Shown here piece after piece: positions 1 through 6,472 of a stretch of 10,094 nt of DNA (its first letter is position 1; every line of letters begins with the position of its first letter). This stretch comes from an uncultured Gemmatimonadota bacterium (lineage in GTDB: Bacteria > Gemmatimonadota > Gemmatimonadetes > Longimicrobiales > Gaopeijiaceae), in NCBI GenBank assembly GCA_938030915.1, contig CALHIO010000308.1:1-10094 (forward strand), given 5' to 3'. The position numbers and the translations under genes were made by a program. Under the pieces are notes generated by a model, which was given only the letters and a program-made list of their open reading frames with translations, made no database searches and had not been told where the DNA came from.

Positions 1-12
1 CCCTCGCGCGCG

Positions 13-1128
13 TCAGGACCGCCACGGTCCTCTGCCGCGTCCTTCGAGGGGGAGCAGCACGTGCCGACCACCCTCGAACGCCAGGAGGTGGTCCTGCAGG
101 TTCACCGAGACGCACACGTGGTTCGGGACGATCCTCACGCGCTCACCGATCTTCGGACGCCAGTCCGATCGGGAGATATCGAGGACCCCATGCTCTTCGG
201 AGACCCCGGTGACCGTGACGTCCGTGTGGCCCAGTACGATACCGAAGCCACCCCCTCCACCTCGTGATTCCTTGGCGAGCGCCTTCGAGCCCGCGTCGAT
301 CACCGCCTGACCGGGGACAGCCGTGCTGACGACGGTTGCCAGCACCGTATACGCGATGTCGGACTCGTCGGCGACACCGATATCGAGCCCCTCCCGATCA
401 TAGAAGATGCAGGATCCGGAACGAATCTCTGTCAGGCCCTTCATCTCGTGGCTGCGCCACACAGTGGGGGTCGAGCCTCCCGACACGATCTCCGGCTCGA
501 ACCCCGCGTCGCCGAGCGCGCCCAGGGTAGCCGCCATTCGCACCGAGACGTCCTCGATGAACCCGCCCTGCTCTTCCTCGGACATGCGAATGTGGCCCGG
601 GTAGAACATCACCCCTCGCAGGCACACGCCGGACGTCTCCGAGGCACGGCGAGCCAGTGCGACGACGGCATCCGAGGACGGAAGCCCGACCCGCTTCATG
701 CCCATGTCCTGCTCGATGAGGACGCCGATCTCCCGTCCCGCCCCGGCTGCTGCGGCACCGAGTGCGAGCAGCACCTCGTCGGAGTCCAGGGCGACCTTGA
801 GGTCGAGCCGCTCGGGTAGCGTCACGAGTCGTTGCAGCTTCTGCGCGCCGACCGGTGGATAGGCCAGCAGCAGATCGTCGGTGAGGGTCGCCATCACCTC
901 GGCTTCGCGCAGAGTGGCCACCGTCAGGCCGCGGGCACCCGCCTCGAGCTGCATACGCGCTACGGCCAGCGATTTGTGCGTCTTGATGTGAGGCCGCCAT
1001 TCGAGGCCGTGCTTCGACGTATAGGCGACTACGCGCTCCGCGTTCGCACGGATCCGACCCAGATCGACATATCCGACGGGCGTCTCCACCCGATCGAAGT
1101 CGATTGTCTCACGCTCGCCTTCCGTCAC
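13..1128 (-). CDS. PLP-dependent D-serine dehydratase / D-threonine aldolase-like enzyme
   Basis: This 371-residue cytoplasmic enzyme has the fold-type III (alanine racemase N-terminal) barrel followed by the small C-terminal beta domain of the D-serine dehydratase/D-threonine aldolase family. The likely PLP lysine is K49 in RPHIKTHKS. EQDMGMKRVGL (139-149), YPGH (176-179), the phosphate-binding SGGSTPT (216-222) and IRSGSCIFYD (235-244) follow in the family order. The C-terminal metal site reads PNHVC, giving H337 and C339. In the family, His plus Cys is the zinc pair of eukaryotic-type D-serine dehydratase, whereas D-threonine aldolase has His plus Asp, so a dehydratase-like or related D-amino-acid lyase role is favoured. 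The exact substrate cannot be read from sequence. It starts with GTG, whose bases overlap the stop of the thioredoxin gene (GTGA). No Shine-Dalgarno is visible, so coupling is likely. It is the last gene of the operon and is complete. Confidence 0.88.
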   Translation of the reverse strand: MTEGERETIDFDRVETPVGYVDLGRIRANAERVVAYTSKHGLEWRPHIKTHKSLAVARMQLEAGARGLTVATLREAEVMATLTDDLLLAYPPVGAQKLQRLVTLPERLDLKVALDSDEVLLALGAAAAGAGREIGVLIEQDMGMKRVGLPSSDAVVALARRASETSGVCLRGVMFYPGHIRMSEEEQGGFIEDVSVRMAATLGALGDAGFEPEIVSGGSTPTVWRSHEMKGLTEIRSGSCIFYDREGLDIGVADESDIAYTVLATVVSTAVPGQAVIDAGSKALAKESRGGGGGFGIVLGHTDVTVTGVSEEHGVLDISRSDWRPKIGERVRIVPNHVCVSVNLQDHLLAFEGGRHVLLPLEGRGRGPWRS

Positions 1129-1658
1129 GACAATACGTCGGAGAGCGCTCGAAGAAAGTCCGGGTCATCCTCGGGGATCGGGCCATATCGCATCCAGCGC
1201 AGTACACCCTCCCGATCGATCAGGAAGGTGGCCGGAAGCCCGAGCACCTGGTACAGCTCCATCCCCTGCATGGTGGGGTCGTGCAGGATCGTGTACGTCA
1301 CCGCGTACTCGTCGACGAACATCGCGACGTCGTCCGCGGCATCTCCCGTGTCCATCGAAATTCCGACGATCTGGAAGCCGTCGTCCCTGTACTCCTCGTA
1401 GATCGACTGCAGGTAGGGCGTCTCCATCCGGCAGGGCCCGCACCATGTCGCCCAGAGGTTCAGGAGCACGACCTGCCCTCGCAGGGATTCCAGAGAAACG
1501 ATCTCGCCCTGCAGCGTCGTCGCGGCATAGTCGCGCGCCGGCTCATTGATCTGCGGTGGGCCCGCATTCTCCACTGGAACGCAGGCCGAGGCGAGTGCAA
1601 TGCCCGGGACCGCGAGGCTGCGAGCGCACCGTAACGCACGAGCGACCATCCTGATCAA
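1125..1658 (-). CDS. TlpA-like thioredoxin (redoxin), exported or membrane-anchored
   Basis: This 177-residue protein has a short basic N-terminus, a modest hydrophobic stretch (about 15-25) and a cysteine at position 26 preceded by LASA. It is therefore exported and possibly a lipoprotein, though the lipobox is imperfect because the -3 residue is Ala. The thioredoxin domain covers about 38-177: the active site WCGPC is at 72-76, the central strand VVLLNLWATW comes just before it, and the cis-proline sits in LGLPATFLID (P142). This matches the TlpA/ResA/AhpC-TSA-like family, which reduces or exchanges disulfides outside the cytoplasm. The TTG start is preferred because GAGGTG lies 5 bases upstream; it overlaps the stop of the preceding gene as TTGA. 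An ATG at 1647-1649, three codons in, is the alternative. A likely partner is the cysteine-cluster lipoprotein encoded just upstream; that pairing is inference. Confidence 0.9.
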   Translation of the reverse strand: MIRMVARALRCARSLAVPGIALASACVPVENAGPPQINEPARDYAATTLQGEIVSLESLRGQVVLLNLWATWCGPCRMETPYLQSIYEEYRDDGFQIVGISMDTGDAADDVAMFVDEYAVTYTILHDPTMQGMELYQVLGLPATFLIDREGVLRWMRYGPIPEDDPDFLRALSDVLS

Positions 1659-2956
1659 TGCGACACCTCTACCCGAGCGACGCGCACTCTCGGGTCGTCA
1701 CCACCGACATCGGTCCACGCCATCATGAGCGATCCGTCCTGGTGGCGGACCAGCTGGGGGAATCCGCTGGCTCGCTCGGCAGACGACGTCGTCACCGACG
1801 CGCTGGCGCTCGCGATACCACCGGACGTTACATGTCTCAACATGACCGACGCACCCTGCCCGCCTCCCGCCTCGAGCCAGCTCACGAAGACACCCCCGTC
1901 ATCCATCATGACGAGGTCCACGCGGCCCATGGGGTTCCCCTCGTCAACAACGATGGGGGTCCCGAACGTGGCCCCCGCGTCGGTGGAGAACGCGACCTTC
2001 ACGCGAGCCACGTCTTCGGGTGCGGTGAACCATGCGACGGCGACGTCCTGGCCGTCGGCGACGATCGCCGGACCGTTCACCGGGCAACCCGTGATGTACC
2101 AGCCGTCATCCGATACGGCCTGACTCTCGGTCCAGGCGCCATCGATCAGCCTGGAGATGTGGATATCCCGGATCTCCTCTTCCGTCCGATTGCGGAAGAC
2201 CACAACTGGACCCTCGGCGGTCATCGCGGCCGAGGTCTGACAACAATCGCAGACCCGGCCGTCGACGAGCATCTCCGGGCCGGGAGTTCCGTCCCCCGCC
2301 ACCTCGCGATACCGAAGCGACATTTCCCGAGTGGCAGGAGTCCCGTCTTCGGCAGGAACGTAGGCCCGCCCATCCAGCCAGGTGAAGCCGAGCCGCTCAC
2401 CATTCCGAACCACCGACACGAAGCCGTGCTCCGTCGGCGAGTCGTCGTCGTGCGGGGTCCACGCGTCGCCCCAGCTGGCTCCGTCATCCGCCGACCGGGC
2501 GATGCGGACGCCGTAGTCGTATCCGCCCGCCTCGCCCCGCGCGAGCCAATGCGCGTAAAGGGCTCCGTTTGCGGCTTCGGAGACGGAGGGGAAATCGGCC
2601 CAGTTCACGAAGAAGCGGTCACTCTGCGCCACAGTAAGCGCGTGGCCCCACTCCTGGCCGTCGGTCCGAGCGAAGCGGAGTTCATGCCCGCCTTCGTCGA
2701 CCGCCTCGAGCCAGGAGAGGAGCAGCCCGTCCTGGGCAGGGCTGAGACGCGGCTCACCGCTTCCATCCCCCGCCGGAGACTCGAGCTCGATCACGGCGAC
2801 GGAGAGAGCCTCGCGATCGTCATCACCGTCCGCGCAGCCGACCGCAAAGAGCGCGGCGATCACCGCACCCCAGATCCGTGGCGAAAGGCCATACGCTCCG
2901 TTTGCGTACGATGGGCAGAGGGCGGAACGGTGACGCGAGATGGTCTGACCTGGCAT
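1655..2956 (-). CDS. BNR/sialidase-fold lipoprotein with a C-x-C-C cysteine cluster
   Basis: This 433-residue exported protein would usually be labelled exo-alpha-sialidase-like. Numbering is from the ATG at 2956, chosen because GGAG sits 6 bases upstream; the frame stays open to a TTG at 3013, but that adds 19 residues with no signal character. The N-terminal region is long and basic, then a hydrophobic run leads into AVGC, a good lipobox with C41. The mature part looks like a beta-propeller: Asp-boxes SADDGASW (155-162) and STDAGATF (324-331) are clear, and WLD/WLE/WTD strand ends recur. True sialidase needs an arginine triad and a Tyr/Glu pair, which I cannot locate confidently, so enzymatic sialidase activity is doubtful. 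The striking feature is VCDCCQTSA (C236, C238, C239) plus ITGCPVNGP (C291), which could be a metal or redox centre. It is the first gene of the operon and overlaps the TlpA-like gene by 4 bases. Confidence 0.8.
   Translation of the reverse strand: MPGQTISRHRSALCPSYANGAYGLSPRIWGAVIAALFAVGCADGDDDREALSVAVIELESPAGDGSGEPRLSPAQDGLLLSWLEAVDEGGHELRFARTDGQEWGHALTVAQSDRFFVNWADFPSVSEAANGALYAHWLARGEAGGYDYGVRIARSADDGASWGDAWTPHDDDSPTEHGFVSVVRNGERLGFTWLDGRAYVPAEDGTPATREMSLRYREVAGDGTPGPEMLVDGRVCDCCQTSAAMTAEGPVVVFRNRTEEEIRDIHISRLIDGAWTESQAVSDDGWYITGCPVNGPAIVADGQDVAVAWFTAPEDVARVKVAFSTDAGATFGTPIVVDEGNPMGRVDLVMMDDGGVFVSWLEAGGGQGASVMLRHVTSGGIASASASVTTSSAERASGFPQLVRHQDGSLMMAWTDVGGDDPRVRVARVEVSH
1664..1669 (-). promoter_or_regulatory. 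Shine-Dalgarno GAGGTG that supports the TTG start
   Basis: On the minus strand GAGGTG ends 5 bases before the TTG at 1658-1656. It would be 14 bases from the alternative ATG at 1649, too far for efficient use. The site lies inside the last codons of the preceding gene, consistent with coupled translation. Confidence 0.5.
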
Positions 2957-2962
2957 GACGGA

Positions 2963-2966
2963 CTCC
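2963..2966 (-). promoter_or_regulatory. Shine-Dalgarno GGAG for the BNR lipoprotein
   Basis: GGAG on the minus strand lies 6 bases before the ATG at 2956-2954. It decides that start over the in-frame TTG 19 codons upstream. Confidence 0.5.
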
Positions 2967-3017
2967 GATTTAGAGACTCGCACAATGTCGGGGCGCCCAA
3001 CCGATCCGGTCAACGAG

Positions 3018-3057
3018 GTGGAACACGCGGGCGGCGAGTGGGGGTTGCATGTTCCAC
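3018..3057. repeat. 8-bp perfect inverted repeat in the divergent promoter region
   Basis: GTGGAACA (3018-3025) and TGTTCCAC (3050-3057) are exact reverse complements separated by 24 bases. The spacing suits two protein-binding half-sites better than an RNA hairpin. It lies just upstream of the candidate leftward -35, so it could be an operator; this is inference. Confidence 0.45.
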
Positions 3058-3150
3058 GGTGTCAGCGTGACGCGACACCAAGATTCGGCGTAACGTTCGA
3101 GTGGATGTAGGGGTGCCCGGGGGAGTGTGCAACTTCCGATTTCCGGCGCG

Positions 3151-3164
3151 TCCACTACAGTGGA
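3151..3164. repeat. 5-bp inverted repeat flanking a possible -10 element
   Basis: TCCAC-TACA-GTGGA is a 5-base inverted repeat around 4 bases, and its spacer begins the TACAGT that could serve as a weak -10 for the rightward gene. It shares its core with the larger repeat at 3018-3057. Confidence 0.35.
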
Positions 3165-3189
3165 TCGGGTGTCAGCACAAACTATAGAT

Positions 3190-3193
3190 GAGG
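3190..3193 (+). promoter_or_regulatory. Shine-Dalgarno GAGG for the outer-membrane fusion protein
   Basis: GAGG ends 5 bases before the ATG at 3199. Together with the signal peptide that begins there, it selects this start over the in-frame ATG at 3127. Confidence 0.55.
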
Positions 3194-3198
3194 TCGTG

Positions 3199-6100
3199 AT
3201 GGAGAGGTCTGGAAGAGCGGCGTGCTTTGGACGTGCGCTGGGTCTCGCGGTCATGGGCACCGCGTTGTTGTGGACGATCCCCGTCGACACCAGTGCCCAG
3301 TATTTCGGCCGTAACAAGGTCCAGTTCGACAACTTCGACTTCAACACCCTGTCGTCCGAACATTTCGACTGGTACTACTACCCGGTCGAAGAAGAGGCCG
3401 TCTTCGATGCGGTTCGGATGGGCGAGCGGTGGTATGAGCGGCTCGCACGGACGTTCCAGCACGAGTTCGAAGCACCCAAGCCGATCATTCTGTACGCCGA
3501 CCACCCGGACTTTCAGCAGACGAATACCCTGTCCGGCTTCATCGGCGAAGGCGTGGGTGGAGTGACTGAGTCACTCAAGAACCGCGTCATCATGCCGATG
3601 ACCGGATCCTACTGGGATACGGACCATGTGCTCGGGCACGAGCTGGTGCATGCGTTCCAGTACAACATCGCGCAGTCGCGCCGGGGCGGCGGCCTGCAGG
3701 GCATGTCGATGCTCCCGCTGTGGCTGATCGAAGGGATGGCCGAGTACATGTCGGTGGGTCGCGACGATCCCCTTACGGCAATGTGGATCCGCGACGCGAT
3801 CGACCGTGACGAGCTGCCGACGATCGAGCAGATGACCAAGGAATCCCGCTTTTTCCCGTACCGGTTCGGTCAGGCGCTCTGGGCGTACATCGGAGGAACG
3901 TACGGAGACGACGCCGTCGTTCAGATCTACCGGCGCGCGCTGCGTGTCGGGTTCGAAGGGGCGATCCAGGGCGTACTCGCGATGCCGACCGACACGTTGT
4001 CCGCGCGTTGGCGTGAGACGGTCGAGGCGGAGTACGGGCCGTTCATCGAGGGCCGGGACCGGCCGGCCGAATCTGGTAAGCCGATCCTCTGCCCCTGCAC
4101 GGGCTCCGGCTCGGTCAACATTTCGCCGTCGCTGAGCCCGGACGGCCAGTACGTCGCCTTCCTGTCCGAGAAGGACCTCTTCTCCGTCGATCTGTACATG
4201 GCGGAGACCGAGACCGGTCGCATCATCCGAAAGCTCTCGAGCGCGAACTCCGACCCGCACATCGACGCCCTGCGGTACATCGACTCGTCCGGAACGTGGT
4301 CTCCCGACGGCGAGCTCTTCGCATATGTCGTCGTGGCGAACGGCGACAACGAACTCGTGATCGTGCGGTCGGCAAACGGGCAGGTCGAAAATCGCCTCTC
4401 GTTCGAGGGTATCGGGGCGGTGACCAACCCCGCGTGGTCACCCGATGGCCGGCACATCGCATTCTCGGGTTCGGTCGGTGGAATTTCGGACCTGTACCTG
4501 TATGAGATGGAGACGGGAGACATCACACAGCTCACGAACGACAAGTTCGCCGACCTGCAGCCCACGTGGTCCCCGGACGGCACCCAGATCGCGTTCACAT
4601 CCGATCGAGGTCCGGAGACGAACTTCGAGATGCTGGTGTACAGCAAGTTCCAGCTTTCGACCATCGATGTGGCGACCGGCGCGATTCAGGTGTTGCCGGT
4701 ATTCGGGAATGTGAAGCACATCAACCCGCAGTACTCGGGTGACGGGCAGACGCTCTACTTCATCTCCGATCAGGATGGCGTCAGCGATATCTACGGGCTG
4801 AGCCTGCAGACGGGTGACGTGCGTCGGCACACACGGGTCACGACCGGGATCAGCGGCCACACGTACCTGTCGCCAGCCATGTCGGTCGCGCCGGACGGCA
4901 CGGTCGCATTCACGATTTTCGACCAGCTCGAGTTCCACATCTACACCAACGACCTCGACACCCCCGCGCCGACAGTGGTCGCTCAGGAGAACGCGGAAAT
5001 GCAGGCGGGCCGTCGCCTGGTCCCCGCCTATCCGGACCGGTTCAGCCGTATTGCGACGTATCTGGCTGATGCCGAGACGGGGCTCGTCGCTCCCGACGTC
5101 AATCGTCCGGAGGACTCGGAGGAGTACTCGTCCGGTCTTTCCCTGGACTACGTCGGGCAGCCGTCGATCGGCATCGGGGCCTCGTCGGGTGGGTATGGCA
5201 ACTACGTCGGTGGCGCGACCTCCGCGTATTTCAGTGACATGCTCGGTGACCGGGTGCTTGGCGTCGCCGTTCAGGCCCAGGGTACGTTCAAGGACATCGG
5301 CGGCCAGGTCTTCTATGCGAATCAGGCGAATCGGTGGAACTGGCTTCTGAGCGCAGGGCGCATCCCGTACCAGTATGGACAGTTCACCTTCGGTGACGAC
5401 GCTCCAAATCAGATCGGCGGCGAATATCAGGGAATCCTCCGGAGGCGCATTTTCCTCACCTCCGCGGGCGGTGGGCTCCAGTACCCGTTCTCGACGACCG
5501 AGCGGGTCGAGTTCGACCTGGGCCTGACTCGGTACAGCTACGACTTCGAGCTGGAGAAGTTCTACTTCAACGGCCTCGGTCAGACGATCGGCTTCGAGCG
5601 AGAGGAGATCCCCTCCCCGAGCCCGCTGAACCTCGTTCAGGCCAGCGTGGCACTCGTCGGCGACAACTCCTTCTTCGGCTTCGTCGGGCCGATCCGTGGC
5701 GGCCGCTACCGGCTCGAACTGGAGCAGACGCAGGGTAGCGTGGACTACTCGACGATCATCGCCGACTTCCGCCGGTATTACTCACCGGCGAAGCATCTCA
5801 CCGTCGGCTTCCGTGGCCTTCACTACGGACGGTACGGATTGTCCGTCGAGGAGCAGTTCGAAGACGAGTTCGGCATCCTGAACCCGCTCTTCCTCGGTTT
5901 CGAGACATTCATCCGCGGGTATGCGTGGGAAAGCTTCGAAGGGAGCGAGTGCTCGAACGCCACGGTTACGAACGACTGTCCCGTCTTCAACCGCCTCTTC
6001 GGTAACCGCATCGGCGTGGCCAGCGTCGAAGCGCGGGTCCCGTTCATCGGAGTGGAACAGTACGGGATCATCAACTTCCCGTTCCTGCCGACCGAGCTCG

Positions 6101-6357
6101 TGCTCTTCGCCGACGGTGGACTCGCATGGGACAGCCCGAACTGCTTCACCGTCGGTACAGACATCTCCTGTATCACCGAGGATCCGGAGCTGGTCTGGAG
6201 CCGGAACAGCAGCGGGCGCGTTCCCGTGTTCTCGACAGGTGTCTCGGCCCGCATGAACATCCTCGGCTTCATGATCCTCGAGGCGTACTACGCGTACCCG
6301 TGGCAGAGACCGGAAAAGGGATGGCACTGGGGCTTCAATCTGGCGCCGGGCTGGTAG
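3199..6357 (+). CDS. Metallopeptidase-like / TolB-like propeller / Omp85-type barrel fusion protein
   Basis: This complete 1052-residue outer-membrane protein is numbered from the ATG at 3199. That start is chosen because a signal peptide begins there (basic MERSGR, hydrophobic core, DTSA then Q, residues 1-33). Residues about 45-290 resemble the peptidase MA-like gluzincin domain: GHELVHAFQ gives H147, E148 and H151, and LIEGMAEY supplies a third ligand candidate (E178 or E182). About 305-600 hold six PD40/TolB-like blades marked by SPDG-type turns near 313, 368, 414, 458, 513 and 564. About 625-1052 are amphipathic strands of a barrel. FIRGY (904-908) matches the loop-6 RGF/RGY signature of Omp85 proteins, and VEARVPF and LFADGGLAW match flanking strands of that superfamily. 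No POTRA repeats are visible. Cysteine pairs occur at C298/C300, C918/C927 and C982/C991. It ends in Trp, an aromatic residue usual for barrels. The natural substrate, and whether the peptidase faces the periplasm or the surface, are unknown. Confidence 0.88.
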   Translation: MERSGRAACFGRALGLAVMGTALLWTIPVDTSAQYFGRNKVQFDNFDFNTLSSEHFDWYYYPVEEEAVFDAVRMGERWYERLARTFQHEFEAPKPIILYADHPDFQQTNTLSGFIGEGVGGVTESLKNRVIMPMTGSYWDTDHVLGHELVHAFQYNIAQSRRGGGLQGMSMLPLWLIEGMAEYMSVGRDDPLTAMWIRDAIDRDELPTIEQMTKESRFFPYRFGQALWAYIGGTYGDDAVVQIYRRALRVGFEGAIQGVLAMPTDTLSARWRETVEAEYGPFIEGRDRPAESGKPILCPCTGSGSVNISPSLSPDGQYVAFLSEKDLFSVDLYMAETETGRIIRKLSSANSDPHIDALRYIDSSGTWSPDGELFAYVVVANGDNELVIVRSANGQVENRLSFEGIGAVTNPAWSPDGRHIAFSGSVGGISDLYLYEMETGDITQLTNDKFADLQPTWSPDGTQIAFTSDRGPETNFEMLVYSKFQLSTIDVATGAIQVLPVFGNVKHINPQYSGDGQTLYFISDQDGVSDIYGLSLQTGDVRRHTRVTTGISGHTYLSPAMSVAPDGTVAFTIFDQLEFHIYTNDLDTPAPTVVAQENAEMQAGRRLVPAYPDRFSRIATYLADAETGLVAPDVNRPEDSEEYSSGLSLDYVGQPSIGIGASSGGYGNYVGGATSAYFSDMLGDRVLGVAVQAQGTFKDIGGQVFYANQANRWNWLLSAGRIPYQYGQFTFGDDAPNQIGGEYQGILRRRIFLTSAGGGLQYPFSTTERVEFDLGLTRYSYDFELEKFYFNGLGQTIGFEREEIPSPSPLNLVQASVALVGDNSFFGFVGPIRGGRYRLELEQTQGSVDYSTIIADFRRYYSPAKHLTVGFRGLHYGRYGLSVEEQFEDEFGILNPLFLGFETFIRGYAWESFEGSECSNATVTNDCPVFNRLFGNRIGVASVEARVPFIGVEQYGIINFPFLPTELVLFADGGLAWDSPNCFTVGTDISCITEDPELVWSRNSSGRVPVFSTGVSARMNILGFMILEAYYAYPWQRPEKGWHWGFNLAPGW

Positions 6358-6381
6358 AGGTCGCCCGGGCCCGGCTCGCAC

Positions 6382-6411
6382 GCGGGCGGTCTCCCTCGGG
6401 AGGCCGCCCGC
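6382..6411. terminator. Strong GC-rich hairpin between convergent genes
   Basis: GCGGGCGG at 6382-6389 pairs with CCGCCCGC at 6404-6411, and the inner bases continue the stem through a G-T pair and CTCCC/GGGAG to a very short loop, giving about 13-14 pairs. It starts 24 bases after the stop of the plus-strand fusion gene and about 60 bases beyond the stop of the minus-strand MCE gene, so it could end both transcripts. There is no T-tract on either side, so it is not a canonical intrinsic terminator. The rest of 6358-6472 shows nothing else except a GC-rich palindrome, CCGGGCCCGG, at 6365-6374. Confidence 0.6.
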
Positions 6412-6472
6412 TGTGCAATCTGGGGCACCAAATCGGCGAGGCGCCCGACCCGGCGGGGTACGCGTGGGCCGG

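Larger units (their letters stand above)
2957..3198. promoter_or_regulatory. Divergent intergenic control region with repeated GTGGA half-sites
   Basis: These 242 bases separate two divergently transcribed genes, so both promoters should lie here. The pentamer GTGGA or its complement occurs five times: 3018-3022 (+), 3053-3057 (-), 3101-3105 (+), 3151-3155 (-) and 3160-3164 (+). Chance expectation for both strands is about 0.5, though the motif was picked after looking. Weak promoter candidates are TTCCGA (3134-3139) with TACAGT (3156-3161) rightward, and leftward TTGACC (3013-3008) with a poor -10 near 2990-2985. Neither is convincing. No small gene is supported here. Confidence 0.45.

Noticed and set aside
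1655..2956. Functional sialidase assignment for the BNR lipoprotein
   Set aside because: Only the Asp-boxes support it. These mark the fold and occur in many non-sialidase propellers, and the catalytic residues could not be identified.
1658..3070. 470-residue plus-strand open frame opposite the lipoprotein gene
   Set aside because: It is rich in Arg, His and Gly with no recognisable domain and lies antisense to a gene with clear lipobox, Asp-boxes and Shine-Dalgarno. Long antisense frames are expected in GC-rich codon-biased DNA.
3059..3078. Imperfect hairpin GTGTC...GACAC in the divergent region
   Set aside because: Five outer pairs, a bulge and a three-base loop make it weak. It is not positioned as a terminator or attenuator of either gene.
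3058..3176. Direct repeat GGTGTCAGC at 3058-3066 and 3168-3176
   Set aside because: A 9-base repeat 110 bases apart may be an activator site pair, but two copies alone in GC-rich DNA, with non-integral helical spacing, are not enough to call.
3127..3198. 24-residue N-terminal extension of the outer-membrane fusion protein
   Set aside because: The ATG at 3199 has GAGG at 5 bases and starts a proper signal peptide. The extension would bury that signal behind a polar stretch.
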